From contig NZ_FVZF01000013.1 in NCBI RefSeq assembly GCF_900168265.1, positions 1 to 64,000 of the forward strand: DNA of 64,000 bases. The letters are read 5' to 3'. Shown piece after piece: positions 35,105 to 44,602 of this stretch. Every line of letters begins with the position of its first letter. Position 1 is the first letter of the stretch. The notes below the pieces were generated by a model, which was not told the DNA's origin, did not search any database, and saw nothing but the letters and a program-made list of their open reading frames with translations. This DNA is from Salegentibacter salarius. GTDB taxonomy: Bacteria; Bacteroidota; Bacteroidia; Flavobacteriales; Flavobacteriaceae. Both the position numbers and the translations under genes were made by a program.

Positions 35105-36472
35105 GTGAACACTGAAACTCAAAATAATAGTAATTCCGGTAAAAGACTGGTGATTCTCGGCGGCGGCGAAAGCGGTGCGGGAACTGCCATCCTCGGGTTG
35201 AAAGAAGGCTTTGATGTTTTTGTTTCAGACAAAGGAAAAATAAAAGAAAAATATAAGTCGGTTTTTGAAGAATTAAAGATCGATTGGGAAGAAGAAACAC
35301 ATACCGAAGCTAAAATTTTAAATGCTGAGGTTGTGATGAAAAGTCCTGGAATTCCTGAAACTGTTTCAATCGTAAAACAATTAGTAGAGAAAGGTATTCC
35401 GGTGATTTCAGAAATAGAATTTGCTGCTGCGTTCACTTCGGCAAAAATTATTGGGATTACAGGAAGTAACGGGAAAACCACTACCACCAAATTTGTGCAT
35501 CATATTTTAAAGAATGCAGGCATAAAAGTAGGGATGGCGGGTAACGTAGGAGACAGTTTTGCGAAACAAGTAGCTGAAACCAAACCCGATTGGTTTGTGC
35601 TGGAATTGAGCAGTTTTCAGTTAGACGGAATTAAAGATTTTAGGCCAGATATTTCGGTATTGACCAATATCACGCCAGATCATTTAGACCGCTACGATCA
35701 TAAACTGGAAAATTATGTTTTTTCGAAATTTAGAATTGCTGAAAATCAAACAGAAAAAGATTTTTTCATCTACGATTTAGACGATGAGATCATCACCAGG
35801 TGGTTAGAGAAAAACCCGGTGAAAGCACAAAAATTACCGTTTTCCCTTCAGCAAAAAGTAGAAAACGGATCATATATAGAGAACCAAAATATTATTGTCA
35901 ATATAAAAAACAACCAATTTAACATGCCAACAACAAAATTAGGTTTACATGGTAAGCACAACACTAAAAATGCTATGGCTGCGGCCACTGTTTCCCAGCT
36001 ATTAAGAATTAGAAAAGAAACTATTCGTGAGAGTATGGAGAGTTTTCAGGGGGTGGAACACCGACTTGAAAAAGTGCTGAAAATTAATAATGTACAGTAC
36101 ATAAACGATTCTAAAGCAACTAATGTAAACGCTACTTTTTATGCTTTAGAGAGTATGGAAAGCGAAACCATTTGGATTGTTGGAGGTGTAGATAAAGGAA
36201 ATGTTTATGACGACCTTTTGCCTTTGGTAAATGAGAAGGTAAAGGCTATAATTTGTCTTGGCGTAGATAACCAAAAGCTGATGCAAAACTTCGGCAATTG
36301 TGTAGATACTATGGTAGAAACTCAGTCGATGAAAGAAGCTGTGAGAATGGCTTACAGTCTTGCTGAAAAAGGAAATTCGGTATTGCTTTCACCGGCCTGT
36401 GCAAGTTTTGATCTTTTTGAGAATTACGAAGACAGAGGGCGCCAGTTTAAAGAAGCAGTAAGAAATCTTTAA
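35105..36472 (+). CDS. murD: UDP-MurNAc-L-alanine-D-glutamate ligase MurD
   Basis: Adds D-glutamate to UDP-MurNAc-L-alanine using ATP. It has 455 residues from a GTG start. N-terminal VILGGGESGAGTAILGLKEG binds the UDP part. The ATP loop is GITGSNGKTTTTKF (about 117-130), followed by ELSSFQLDGI and NITPDHLDRYD. The C-terminal domain has NDSKATNVNATFYAL and SPACASFDLFENYEDRG, which bind substrate. After its stop there is a repeat-bearing gap (36473-36603) before ftsW. Confidence 0.97.
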   Translation: MNTETQNNSNSGKRLVILGGGESGAGTAILGLKEGFDVFVSDKGKIKEKYKSVFEELKIDWEEETHTEAKILNAEVVMKSPGIPETVSIVKQLVEKGIPVISEIEFAAAFTSAKIIGITGSNGKTTTTKFVHHILKNAGIKVGMAGNVGDSFAKQVAETKPDWFVLELSSFQLDGIKDFRPDISVLTNITPDHLDRYDHKLENYVFSKFRIAENQTEKDFFIYDLDDEIITRWLEKNPVKAQKLPFSLQQKVENGSYIENQNIIVNIKNNQFNMPTTKLGLHGKHNTKNAMAAATVSQLLRIRKETIRESMESFQGVEHRLEKVLKINNVQYINDSKATNVNATFYALESMESETIWIVGGVDKGNVYDDLLPLVNEKVKAIICLGVDNQKLMQNFGNCVDTMVETQSMKEAVRMAYSLAEKGNSVLLSPACASFDLFENYEDRGRQFKEAVRNL

Positions 36473-36498
36473 AATTAAAGGTTTTAGAGCTAGGCTCT

Positions 36499-36560
36499 CG
36501 TCAAGCTGAACTTGTTTCAGCTTCTAACAAGTTAGATCCTGAACCAAGTTCAGGATGACG
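36499..36560. repeat. REP-like double-hairpin repeat, copy 4 (inside the dcw cluster)
   Basis: CGTCA, hairpin AGCTGAACTTGTTTCAGCT, a short spacer, hairpin TCCTGAACCAAGTTCAGGA, TGACG. This is the most compact copy and lies in the murD-ftsW gap of an otherwise tight operon. No IS-like ends are seen around it. Confidence 0.85.
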
Positions 36561-36603
36561 TTAAAGAGTTTGGCTGAATAAAAAGAATATTACTAAAAAT
36601 TAA

Positions 36604-37812
36604 ATGAGCAGTATTTTTTCAAATCTTAAAGGCGATAAGGTTATCTGGGCTACGGCCGGGCTGTTGGCAATATTTTCATTTTTGCCGGTCTACAGTGCCA
36701 GTAGTAACCTTGCGTATCTATATGGAGACGGAAGCACTTTCCAGTATGTGGTGGTGCATTTCTTCCATTTGCTTTTAGGTTTCTGTTTGCTCTTTGCTGT
36801 ACATAAAATTCCCTATCATTATTTTAGAGGGCTCTCCATCTTGTTTTTGCCGGTGGTAATTGTGTTATTGATTTATACCGTTGCCCAGGGAACAATGATT
36901 GACGGGGCTTATGCAAGTAGATGGATTCAAATTCCGGGCTTAGGCGTTTCGTTTCAGTCATCTACGTTGGCATCAGTAGTTTTGATGATCTATGTAGCGC
37001 GTTACCTCTCTAAAAAAACTAACGATAATCTCACTTTTAAGGAGTCAATTTTACCGCTTTGGGTGCCTGTAGGACTGGTATTATTATTAATTTTGCCGGC
37101 CAATTTCTCTACAACAGCTATCATTTTTTCTATGGTGCTGGTACTCATGTTTTTAGGAGGATATCCGGTAAAATACCTTGGAATTATATTCGCTGCCGGC
37201 TTGCTTTTATTGACGATGTTCATTTTAACAGCGAAGGCATTTCCGGGACTTTTACCTAACAGGGTAGATACCTGGGCCAGTAGAATTGAAAGTTTTACAA
37301 ATGATGAAGATACTGAAGCCGATTACCAAATAGAAAAGGCAAAAATTGCTATTGCGAGTGGTGGTGTTGCAGGAACGGGAATTGGAAAAAGTGTGCAAAG
37401 GAATTTTTTACCACAGTCTTCCTCAGATTTTATCTACGCGATAATAGTTGAAGAAATGGGATTAATAGGCGCATTTGGCGTGATGGGAGCATATTTATTA
37501 TTGTTGTTTAGAATCGTAATTGTTGCCACAAAATCGAATACGGTTTTTGGAAAATTACTGGTTATGGGTGTTGGTTTGCCAATAATCTTTCAGGCTTTAA
37601 TCAATATGGGAGTTGCGGTAGAATTATTTCCTGTTACGGGACAAACGCTGCCACTAATTAGTAGCGGTGGAACATCTATTTGGATGACCTGTATGGCACT
37701 TGGAATTATTTTAAGTGTAAGCGCCAAACGTGAGGAAATGAAAGAACGCGAAGAAGCTGAAAAGGAACTGGATAATGAAAATCCTTTAGATATTTTAAGC
37801 GAAGCGATATAA
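36604..37812 (+). CDS. ftsW: Septal peptidoglycan polymerase FtsW (SEDS family)
   Basis: Glycosyltransferase that polymerises lipid II at the division site with FtsI. It has 402 residues and about ten membrane helices. The catalytic-loop Asp is probably in SYTAFVFE-like position; visible signatures are YASRWIQIPGLGVSFQSS (about 100-117), IAIASGGVAGTGIGKSVQRN and PQSSSDFIYAIIVEEMGLIG. Near the C-terminus there is FPVTGQTLPLISSGGTS. The C-terminal tail is acidic. It begins after the repeat-bearing gap and is followed by murG 10 bp later. Confidence 0.95.
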   Translation: MSSIFSNLKGDKVIWATAGLLAIFSFLPVYSASSNLAYLYGDGSTFQYVVVHFFHLLLGFCLLFAVHKIPYHYFRGLSILFLPVVIVLLIYTVAQGTMIDGAYASRWIQIPGLGVSFQSSTLASVVLMIYVARYLSKKTNDNLTFKESILPLWVPVGLVLLLILPANFSTTAIIFSMVLVLMFLGGYPVKYLGIIFAAGLLLLTMFILTAKAFPGLLPNRVDTWASRIESFTNDEDTEADYQIEKAKIAIASGGVAGTGIGKSVQRNFLPQSSSDFIYAIIVEEMGLIGAFGVMGAYLLLLFRIVIVATKSNTVFGKLLVMGVGLPIIFQALINMGVAVELFPVTGQTLPLISSGGTSIWMTCMALGIILSVSAKREEMKEREEAEKELDNENPLDILSEAI

Positions 37813-37822
37813 GAAGTGAAAA

Positions 37823-38914
37823 ATGAAAAAGGATTTACGTGTAATATTATCTGGAGGCGGCACAGGCGGGCATATTTACCCGGCCATCGCTATTGCCAAC
37901 GAGATTAAAAAGCGTTTTCCTAAAGTTAAAATATTATTTGTAGGCGCCAGTGACAGGATGGAGATGGAGAAGGTGCCGCAAGCAGGTTACAAGATAGAAG
38001 GTCTTTGGATTAGTGGAATTCAGCGAAAGTTAACGATGAGCAATCTTGTGTTTCCATTTAAGCTGTTAAGCAGTTTGGCGAAATCCCGAAGAATAATTAA
38101 GGAATTTAAGCCAGATGTGGTAATTGGAACGGGAGGCTTTGCTAGCGGACCCTTATTAAAAGTAGCGAGCTCAAAAGGAATTCCGAGTCTTATTCAGGAG
38201 CAGAACTCGTTTCCGGGAATAACCAACAAACTTCTGGCAAAACAAGTCGATAAGATTTGTGCCGCTTATGAAGAGGTAAAGAGATTTTTTCCTGCTGAAA
38301 AAACCATAATAACCGGCAATCCGGTAAGACAGGATCTGTTGAAGATTGACTTGAATAAGGAAAAAGCATTGAAGCACTTTAGTCTTGACAAAGACAAAAA
38401 GGTTGTTTTGGTTTTAGGCGGAAGTCTTGGCGCAAGAAGAATTAATCAATTGGTAGAAGCCAATTTAGAAAGGTTTAAAAAGGAAAATATTCAGCTTATC
38501 TGGCAAACAGGGAAGCTGTATTTCGAAGAATATAAAAAGTACAATTCAGGATTGGTGCAAACGCATTTATTCCTGAATGAAATGAATTTTGCTTATGGCG
38601 CTGCAGATGTGATTATTTCAAGAGCCGGAGCAGGCACGGTTTCAGAATTGAGTATTGTGGGAAAACCGGTGCTTTTTGTGCCTTCGCCAAATGTAGCTGA
38701 AGACCACCAGGCTAAAAATGCAATGGCTGTAGTAAAGAAAAATGCAGCGATGATGTTGAAAGAAAATGAGCTGGATGAAAAATTTGTAACCCAGTTTTTC
38801 GCATTAATGGCTTCCGAAGAGAAGCAAAAAGAACTGGGAGAAAATATAAAGAAACTGGCTTTGCCAAATGCAACCGCAAGGATTGTAGACGAAGTTGAAA
38901 AATTGATTAAATAA
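37823..38914 (+). CDS. murG: Lipid II synthase MurG (GlcNAc transferase)
   Basis: Transfers GlcNAc to lipid I on the inner face of the membrane. It has 363 residues with the GT-B fold. The N-terminal glycine loop is [20 protein letters not shown] (about 8-27). [14 protein letters not shown] is the second glycine-rich loop, and [14 protein letters not shown] and ITGNPVR follow. The C-terminal UDP-GlcNAc-binding domain has [12 protein letters not shown] and [12 protein letters not shown]. It lies 10 bp after ftsW. A half copy of the REP-like repeat lies in the 56-bp gap to murC. Confidence 0.97.
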   Translation: MKKDLRVILSGGGTGGHIYPAIAIANEIKKRFPKVKILFVGASDRMEMEKVPQAGYKIEGLWISGIQRKLTMSNLVFPFKLLSSLAKSRRIIKEFKPDVVIGTGGFASGPLLKVASSKGIPSLIQEQNSFPGITNKLLAKQVDKICAAYEEVKRFFPAEKTIITGNPVRQDLLKIDLNKEKALKHFSLDKDKKVVLVLGGSLGARRINQLVEANLERFKKENIQLIWQTGKLYFEEYKKYNSGLVQTHLFLNEMNFAYGAADVIISRAGAGTVSELSIVGKPVLFVPSPNVAEDHQAKNAMAVVKKNAAMMLKENELDEKFVTQFFALMASEEKQKELGENIKKLALPNATARIVDEVEKLIK

Positions 38915-38927
38915 AAATTAAGAAAAT

Positions 38928-38949
38928 TAGATCCTGAAATAAATTCAGA
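38928..38949. repeat. Half copy of the REP-like repeat (hairpin B only)
   Basis: TAGATCCTGAAATAAATTCAG is followed by AAAAGTGAG in place of the expected GATGACG. Hairpin A and the CGTCA end are missing. It appears to be a decayed copy in the murG-murC gap. Confidence 0.6.
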
Positions 38950-38970
38950 AAAGTGAGATTAAAAATATAA

Positions 38971-40326
38971 ATGCAGGATTTAAACCACATAGAAAACATT
39001 TATTTTATCGGTATTGGCGGTATTGGGATGAGTGCGCTGGCGCGTTACTTTAAATTCCAGGGGAAAAATGTAGCCGGTTACGATAAGACTTCAACTTCGC
39101 TTACCAGAACGCTGGAAGCCGAAGATATCGTTGTGGTTTATGATGAAAAATTAAGTGCTGTTCCTGCTGACTTTATGCAGAAGGAAAATACACTTGTGGT
39201 TTATACACCCGCAGTTCCTGTCGCTCACGAACAACTGGTTTATTTTAAGGAAAATGATTTCAACCTAAAGAAAAGAGCCGCTTTACTTGGATTGATCTCT
39301 AAAGGAAAAATCACTTTAGCTGTAGCCGGAACTCACGGAAAAACTACCACTACAGCAATCTTAGGACATTTACTTAAAGAAACCGATGCGAAAGTCACCG
39401 GATTTTTAGGCGGAATAAGTGAAGATATTCAAAGCAATTTAATTCTTAAGGGTGACGATGTTATCGTGGTGGAAGCCGATGAATTTGACAGGTCTTTTCT
39501 TCATCTTTCGCCAAATATCGCAGCGGTAACCTCTATGGATGCCGATCATTTAGATATTTATGGCAAAAAAGAAGAATTAGAAAATACCTTTAGGCAATTT
39601 GCCGCTCTCGTGCCAGAAGACGGAACGCTATTTGTAAAAAATGGCTTACCGCTGTATGGAATTACTTTTGGAATAGAAGACAATGCCGATTATTCGGCAC
39701 AAAATATAAAGATCAAAAATGGGACGTATCATTTTGATCTAAAAACTCCAAACGGGGTTATCGAAGGTTTTAAGTTTAATCTACCCGGCAAACACAATTT
39801 GCTAAATGCTATAACCGCCCTGGCGATGGCTATCCAATATGGATCCCCAATCCCCAAGCTAGCCAGGGCGTTATATAGTTTTAAGGGGGTTAAACGCAGA
39901 TTTTCTTATAAAATTAAGTCAGATAAGCTGGTGCTTATTGACGAATATGCGCATCATCCGGCAGAGATTGCTGCGGTGAACCAGGCCATAAGGGAAATGC
40001 ATCCCGGGAAGAAGGTTTTGGCAGTTTTTCAGCCGCATTTATTCAGCAGAACTAAAGATTTTGTCGATGATTTTGCTGAAAGCCTGGCTTTATTTGATGA
40101 GTTGATGTTACTGGATATTTATCCGGCGCGAGAATTGCCAATTGAAGAAGTTACTTCAAGCTGGCTTTTAGAGAAAGTTCAGAATTCAAATAAGAAATTA
40201 ATTCAGATAGAAAATATTATTGAAGAAATAAAAAGATCAAATCCGGAAGTTGTGGTGCTTATGGGCGCCGGTAGTATTGGAGAAGAAGTGGAATCTGTAA
40301 AGAACGCATTAAAAGATGAAGCATAA
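38971..40326 (+). CDS. murC: UDP-MurNAc-L-alanine ligase MurC
   Basis: Adds L-alanine to UDP-MurNAc, the first stem-peptide step. It has 451 residues. N-terminal FIGIGGIGMSALARYF binds the nucleotide sugar. The ATP loop is VAGTHGKTTTTAILG (about 119-133). VVEADEFDRSFLHL, MDADHLDIYG and LIDEYAHHPAEIAAVNQA are Mur-ligase signatures, and HLFSRTKDF is in the C-terminal domain. It overlaps ftsQ by 11 bp. Confidence 0.97.
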   Translation: MQDLNHIENIYFIGIGGIGMSALARYFKFQGKNVAGYDKTSTSLTRTLEAEDIVVVYDEKLSAVPADFMQKENTLVVYTPAVPVAHEQLVYFKENDFNLKKRAALLGLISKGKITLAVAGTHGKTTTTAILGHLLKETDAKVTGFLGGISEDIQSNLILKGDDVIVVEADEFDRSFLHLSPNIAAVTSMDADHLDIYGKKEELENTFRQFAALVPEDGTLFVKNGLPLYGITFGIEDNADYSAQNIKIKNGTYHFDLKTPNGVIEGFKFNLPGKHNLLNAITALAMAIQYGSPIPKLARALYSFKGVKRRFSYKIKSDKLVLIDEYAHHPAEIAAVNQAIREMHPGKKVLAVFQPHLFSRTKDFVDDFAESLALFDELMLLDIYPARELPIEEVTSSWLLEKVQNSNKKLIQIENIIEEIKRSNPEVVVLMGAGSIGEEVESVKNALKDEA

Positions 40327-41032
40327 ACTTAAGTACATAAAACTACCTGTTCTGCTGATTTTAGTGGCTTTTCTCTTCGGTTTTGCTGAAAAACGCAATA
40401 ATGCCCGGAAAGTAAGCGAAGTTAAGGTGCAATTTATAGCAGGTGAAAACCTATATGTGACCGAGGAAGCGGTTAATAAGTTGTTGATACAAAATGATGT
40501 AGCGGCGGCGGGCATAGATAAAGAAATTTTAGATTTGAATAGGGTAGAGCGCCTTTTGAATAATCACGATATGATAGAAAATGCTGAAGCTTTTTTAAGT
40601 CTGGATGGCAAACTCCAGACTAAAATAAGTCAGCGTAAACCTATTGGTAGAATAGTTGGAAGCTCTTCCTTTTATTTAGATAAAAATGGGCTTGAAATGC
40701 CTTTGTCACCCTACTATTCGGCTCGTGTGCCGTTATTGTTAGATATAGATTCAAGTAATATAGAGAAGGTATATCCGCTGATGGCATATATTCAGCAAGA
40801 TAAATTTTTAACTCAGCATATCACCGGCGTAAGGCGTTTACCCGGCAATAAATTTGAGTTGCAAATGAGAAAACTGGATTTTAAGGTTTATTTCGGGAAG
40901 GCCGAAAATATAGACCTGAAGTTCAATAATTTTAAAGCATTTTATAAAAAAGCTTTGCAAGACAAGAAATTAGAGACCTACAAAAAAGTGAATTTACAAT
41001 TTGGAGATCAGGTTGTTTGCACTAAAAAGTAA
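40316..41032 (+). CDS. ftsQ: Cell division protein FtsQ
   Basis: 238 residues, bitopic. A short basic cytoplasmic tail is followed by one membrane helix (about 7-22, LPVLLILVAFLFGFAE). A POTRA-like domain follows (EVKVQFIAGENLYVTEEAVN, LNRVERLLNNHDMIENAEAF), then the FtsQ beta domain with KISQRKPIGRIVGSSSFYLD and KNGLEMPLS. FtsQ scaffolds the divisome in the periplasm with FtsL. Sequence conservation is low, as usual, but the place between murC and ftsA and the topology are decisive. The stop is 3 bp before the ftsA ATG. Confidence 0.92.
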   Translation: MKHKLKYIKLPVLLILVAFLFGFAEKRNNARKVSEVKVQFIAGENLYVTEEAVNKLLIQNDVAAAGIDKEILDLNRVERLLNNHDMIENAEAFLSLDGKLQTKISQRKPIGRIVGSSSFYLDKNGLEMPLSPYYSARVPLLLDIDSSNIEKVYPLMAYIQQDKFLTQHITGVRRLPGNKFELQMRKLDFKVYFGKAENIDLKFNNFKAFYKKALQDKKLETYKKVNLQFGDQVVCTKK

Positions 41033-41035
41033 ATT

Positions 41036-42403
41036 ATGGAACACAGCGACATAGCCGTAGGATTAGATATAGGGACCACAAAGATTGTGGCCATGATTGG
41101 GCGTAAGAACGAGTATGGAAAAGTGGAGATCGTAGGTATTGGGAAATCCAAAAGCCTTGGCGTGCACCGTGGAGTAGTGAATAATATCACTCAAACCATC
41201 CAGTCAATTCAACAGGCTATTCAGGAAGCGGAAGCAGATTCCGGTTTAAAGATAAGTGATATTGTAGTTGGTATTGCGGGCCAGCACATAAGAAGCCTGC
41301 AACACAGCGATTACATAACCAGGACAAATCCTGAAGAGGTAATTGATGCCGATGATATTCATAGCCTTTGCAACCAGGTTCATAAGCTGGTAATGCTACC
41401 GGGTGAAGAAATTATTCACGTTTTACCCCAGGAATTCAAGGTAGACGGGCAGGCAGAGATCAAGGAGCCTATTGGAATGTACGGCGGAAGATTGGAAGCA
41501 AATTTCCATGTGGTGGTTGGCCAGGTTTCTTCCATTAGGAATATTGGAAGATGTGTAAAAAGCGCCGGTTTAGAACTTTCGGCAGTGACTTTAGAACCAT
41601 TGGCTTCGGCTAATGCAGTATTGAGTCAGGAAGAAAAAGAAGCCGGGGTTGCGCTTATAGATATTGGTGGCGGAACTACCGATTTAGCGATTTTTAAAGA
41701 CGGAATTATTAGACATACCGCGGTAATTCCTTTCGGAGGAAATGTGATTACCGAAGACATCAAAGAAGGATGTTCAATTATAGAAAAACAGGCTGAATTG
41801 CTAAAAATTAAATTCGGTTCTGCCTGGCCGGGAGAAAATAAAGACAATGAAATTGTTTCTATTCCTGGTTTACGTGGAAGAGAGCCTAAGGAAATTACCT
41901 TAAAGAATCTTTCAAAAATAATTCACGCCCGTGTAGTGGAGATTATTGAGCAGGTTTACCTGGAAATTAAAAATTACGGGCACGAAGAACAAAAGAAAAA
42001 ATTGATTGCCGGAATGGTTTTAACCGGAGGTGGCGCACAGTTGAAGCATTTAAAACAACTTGCAGAATACATTACCGGTATGGATACCAGAATAGGTTAT
42101 CCAAACGAGCACCTGGCAGGAAATAATGATACCGAAACTACCAGTCCGGTTTATGCTACTGCGGTAGGTTTGGTAATGAATAGCCTGGAACACGGTGAAA
42201 AGAAGTTTCAGGAAGAAGTAGTGCTGAAGAGCAAGGAAGAAAGAGAAAAAGAAGAAGCGCAGTTGCAGGAAGATTTTGACCAAAATCCACCGGAAGGTGA
42301 AGATTTGAAGCAAGATCCCGAAGCATCAAAAGGACCGCCCAAAAAGAGCATTTTTGATAAATGGGCAGAGAAGTTTAAAGATTTTTTAGATAACGCAGAG
42401 TAA
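41036..42403 (+). CDS. ftsA: Cell division protein FtsA
   Basis: Actin-like ATPase that anchors FtsZ to the membrane. It has 455 residues. Phosphate-1 motif is AVGLDIGTTKIVAMIG and phosphate-2 is ALIDIGGGTTDLAIF. The adenosine motif is AGMVLTGGGAQLKHL. The SHS2/1C subdomain lies at about 85-165. After about residue 390 there is a charged linker, then a C-terminal amphipathic helix (KKSIFDKWAEKFKDFLDNAE) that should serve as the membrane-targeting sequence. The ftsA-ftsZ gap (120 bp) holds three consecutive palindromes. Confidence 0.97.
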   Translation: MEHSDIAVGLDIGTTKIVAMIGRKNEYGKVEIVGIGKSKSLGVHRGVVNNITQTIQSIQQAIQEAEADSGLKISDIVVGIAGQHIRSLQHSDYITRTNPEEVIDADDIHSLCNQVHKLVMLPGEEIIHVLPQEFKVDGQAEIKEPIGMYGGRLEANFHVVVGQVSSIRNIGRCVKSAGLELSAVTLEPLASANAVLSQEEKEAGVALIDIGGGTTDLAIFKDGIIRHTAVIPFGGNVITEDIKEGCSIIEKQAELLKIKFGSAWPGENKDNEIVSIPGLRGREPKEITLKNLSKIIHARVVEIIEQVYLEIKNYGHEEQKKKLIAGMVLTGGGAQLKHLKQLAEYITGMDTRIGYPNEHLAGNNDTETTSPVYATAVGLVMNSLEHGEKKFQEEVVLKSKEEREKEEAQLQEDFDQNPPEGEDLKQDPEASKGPPKKSIFDKWAEKFKDFLDNAE

Positions 42404-42405
42404 AA

Positions 42406-42494
42406 TACCTCTAGGCAAACCCACGAGGTATAAAATTAAAAAATAAAAACATTTCGACGGAGGCGTCGAAGCATAATAAAGCTCACTTAGTGAG
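42406..42494. promoter_or_regulatory. Three consecutive palindromes in the ftsA-ftsZ gap
   Basis: TACCTC...GAGGTA at 42406-42430, TTCGACGgaggCGTCGAA at 42453-42470 (7-bp perfect arms), and CTCACTtAGTGAG at 42482-42494 (6-bp perfect arms). None has a following T run, so they look like RNA structure or protein sites rather than terminators. Confidence 0.5.
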
Positions 42495-42523
42495 TAAAAG
42501 ATAGAACCAGTAAAACAGAATTT

Positions 42524-44572
42524 ATGAGCAGTACAGAATTCGACAACATTGCATTCGATTTGCCAAAGAATCAATCGAACGTCATTAAGGTTATTGGTGT
42601 TGGTGGTGGAGGCAGCAATGCCATAAACCACATGTTCCAGTTAGGGATAAAAGGTGTAGATTTTGTGGTTTGCAATACCGATGCGCAAGCCCTTGATAAC
42701 AGCTCAGTTCCCAATAAAATACAATTAGGTGTTAGCTTAACAGAAGGTTTAGGGGCCGGAGCTAACCCACATATTGGGGAACAGGCAGCAGTAGAAAGTT
42801 TTGACGAAATTAAACAAATGCTTGATGTAAATACCAAAATGGTATTTATTACCGCAGGTATGGGCGGTGGTACCGGTACAGGTGCCGCACCGGTTATTGC
42901 GAAACAAGCTAAAGATATGGATATCCTTACGGTTGGGATCGTGACCATTCCTTTTCAGTTTGAGGGGAAAATGAGAAACGAGCAAGCTCAACTTGGGGTA
43001 GAAAACCTAAGAAGTCATGTTGATTCATTAATTGTAATCAACAATAATAAATTGCGTGAGGTTTACGGTAATCTTGGCTTTAAGGCCGGTTTTTCTAAAG
43101 CCGATGAGGTTTTGGCAACTGCCTCTAGAGGTATTGCTGAAGTAATAACTCATCACTATACGCAAAACATTGACCTTAGGGATGCTAAAACAGTATTGAG
43201 CAATAGTGGGACTGCAATAATGGGTTCTGCCCAGGCTACTGGTGCTACCAGGGCGCAGGATGCTATTAGTAAAGCTCTGGACTCTCCTTTATTGAACGAT
43301 AATAAGATTACCGGTGCTCAAAACGTATTACTGCTAATCGTTTCGGGTTCTGAGGAAATTACTATTGATGAAATAGGGGAAATCAACGATCATATTCAGG
43401 CTGAAGCTGGTCACAGCGCCAATATTATTATGGGTGTTGGGGAAGATGAAGCTTTAGATGAAGCGATCTCTGTTACCATTATTGCTACGGGATTTAACGT
43501 AGAACAGCAAAACGAAATTGTAAATACCGAAACCAAAAAAATAATCCACACGCTGGAGGACGATCAGAAAGCGGAACAGAATTTAAATCCGAAGAAAACT
43601 CGTTCTTACCCTGAATTCAACCAAAGGGTGGAAGAGCCTAAGCAAGAAGAACCAAAAGCGCAGGAGGCAGAAAAACCAATTGTACATACTTTAGATGATA
43701 GTGTAGAGGAGGTAGATGAATTGGGAAATATTCAGAATAAAGAAGATGAATTATTGCAAACGCCACCTTCGGCGAGGAATATGGAAGTTTCTTATGAGGA
43801 AATAAATCCCGACGATTTTATTATTAATGATACTTCAGAAGAAGTAAAGCAGATGGATGTTAATGAGCCGGAAGAGGTTCAGAATGATAATGAAGATCAG
43901 TTTATGTTCACTTTCGATTTTCCTATAAACCAGGAGAAAAAAGAAGAACCTCAACGAGAGCAGCCTAAACAGCAGCAACAACAGCAACAACAACAAACCA
44001 GGCCACAACAGCCGCAACAGGAAAGAAAGCAGGAAATTAGACATCAGCTTGAAGAAGATGAGTCTAAGAATATAGAGGTCAATGAACCTGTGGAAATTGT
44101 TCCGGTAACCGAGAGTTCCACACGTGGAGTTAAGCGTTACAGCCTGGACGATTATATGGAGTTTGAGCAATCTTTAGATCGCTCTAAACCCCAGGCCAAA
44201 AAGAAAGAGGAGCCAAAGGATGAAACAATTGCTTTTGAAAAGAAAACGGTAAAACCAGAACCTCAAAATCCTGAAAAAAAGCAGGAAGAGCACGGTGAGG
44301 AAGATCCGTTTAACAATCCAATTTCTGAAGTGCTAATAGAACGTGCAGCAGAGCGTAGGGCTAAAATGAAGGAGTTTAATTACAAGTTTAGAAGTAATGC
44401 AGCCCAGATTGATGAAATTGAAAAGCAACCTGCCTATAAAAGACAGGGAGTAGATTTGGATAAAAACGATAGAGGAGAAGGGAAGTTATCTAGAACTACC
44501 CTGGGGCAGGACGATAATGATGATCTTCACTTTAGAAGAAATAACTCCTTTTTACACGATAATGTAGACTAA
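42524..44572 (+). CDS. ftsZ: Cell division protein FtsZ with long C-terminal linker
   Basis: Tubulin-like GTPase that forms the Z ring. It has 682 residues, much longer than E. coli FtsZ (383). The GTPase part (about 1-330) has VGGGGSNAINHM, GGGTGTGAAPVIA (tubulin signature, about 113-125) and KAGFSKADEVL. The linker (about 335-630) is acidic and contains nine consecutive Gln (43970-43996). Near the end, EKQPAYKRQG resembles the conserved C-terminal peptide that binds FtsA, but it is followed by about 40 more residues ending FLHDNVD. A strong terminator follows at 44603. Confidence 0.97.
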   Translation: MSSTEFDNIAFDLPKNQSNVIKVIGVGGGGSNAINHMFQLGIKGVDFVVCNTDAQALDNSSVPNKIQLGVSLTEGLGAGANPHIGEQAAVESFDEIKQMLDVNTKMVFITAGMGGGTGTGAAPVIAKQAKDMDILTVGIVTIPFQFEGKMRNEQAQLGVENLRSHVDSLIVINNNKLREVYGNLGFKAGFSKADEVLATASRGIAEVITHHYTQNIDLRDAKTVLSNSGTAIMGSAQATGATRAQDAISKALDSPLLNDNKITGAQNVLLLIVSGSEEITIDEIGEINDHIQAEAGHSANIIMGVGEDEALDEAISVTIIATGFNVEQQNEIVNTETKKIIHTLEDDQKAEQNLNPKKTRSYPEFNQRVEEPKQEEPKAQEAEKPIVHTLDDSVEEVDELGNIQNKEDELLQTPPSARNMEVSYEEINPDDFIINDTSEEVKQMDVNEPEEVQNDNEDQFMFTFDFPINQEKKEEPQREQPKQQQQQQQQQTRPQQPQQERKQEIRHQLEEDESKNIEVNEPVEIVPVTESSTRGVKRYSLDDYMEFEQSLDRSKPQAKKKEEPKDETIAFEKKTVKPEPQNPEKKQEEHGEEDPFNNPISEVLIERAAERRAKMKEFNYKFRSNAAQIDEIEKQPAYKRQGVDLDKNDRGEGKLSRTTLGQDDNDDLHFRRNNSFLHDNVD

Positions 44573-44602
44573 CACCAATCTTTATTATATATTACTGTTC
44601 AT

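Noticed and set aside
35119-35490. 123-codon open frame on the minus strand inside murD
   Set aside because: Pure antisense shadow of a well-supported Mur ligase; no signal, motif or promoter box.
42571-42948. 125-codon open frame on the minus strand inside ftsZ
   Set aside because: Covers the GTPase signature of ftsZ in reverse; Pro/Ala/Ile-rich without features of a real protein.
43961-44020. CAG/CAA repeats as a phase-variable microsatellite
   Set aside because: Codons are mixed and length changes would stay in frame, so on/off switching is not expected; reported only as a linker feature.
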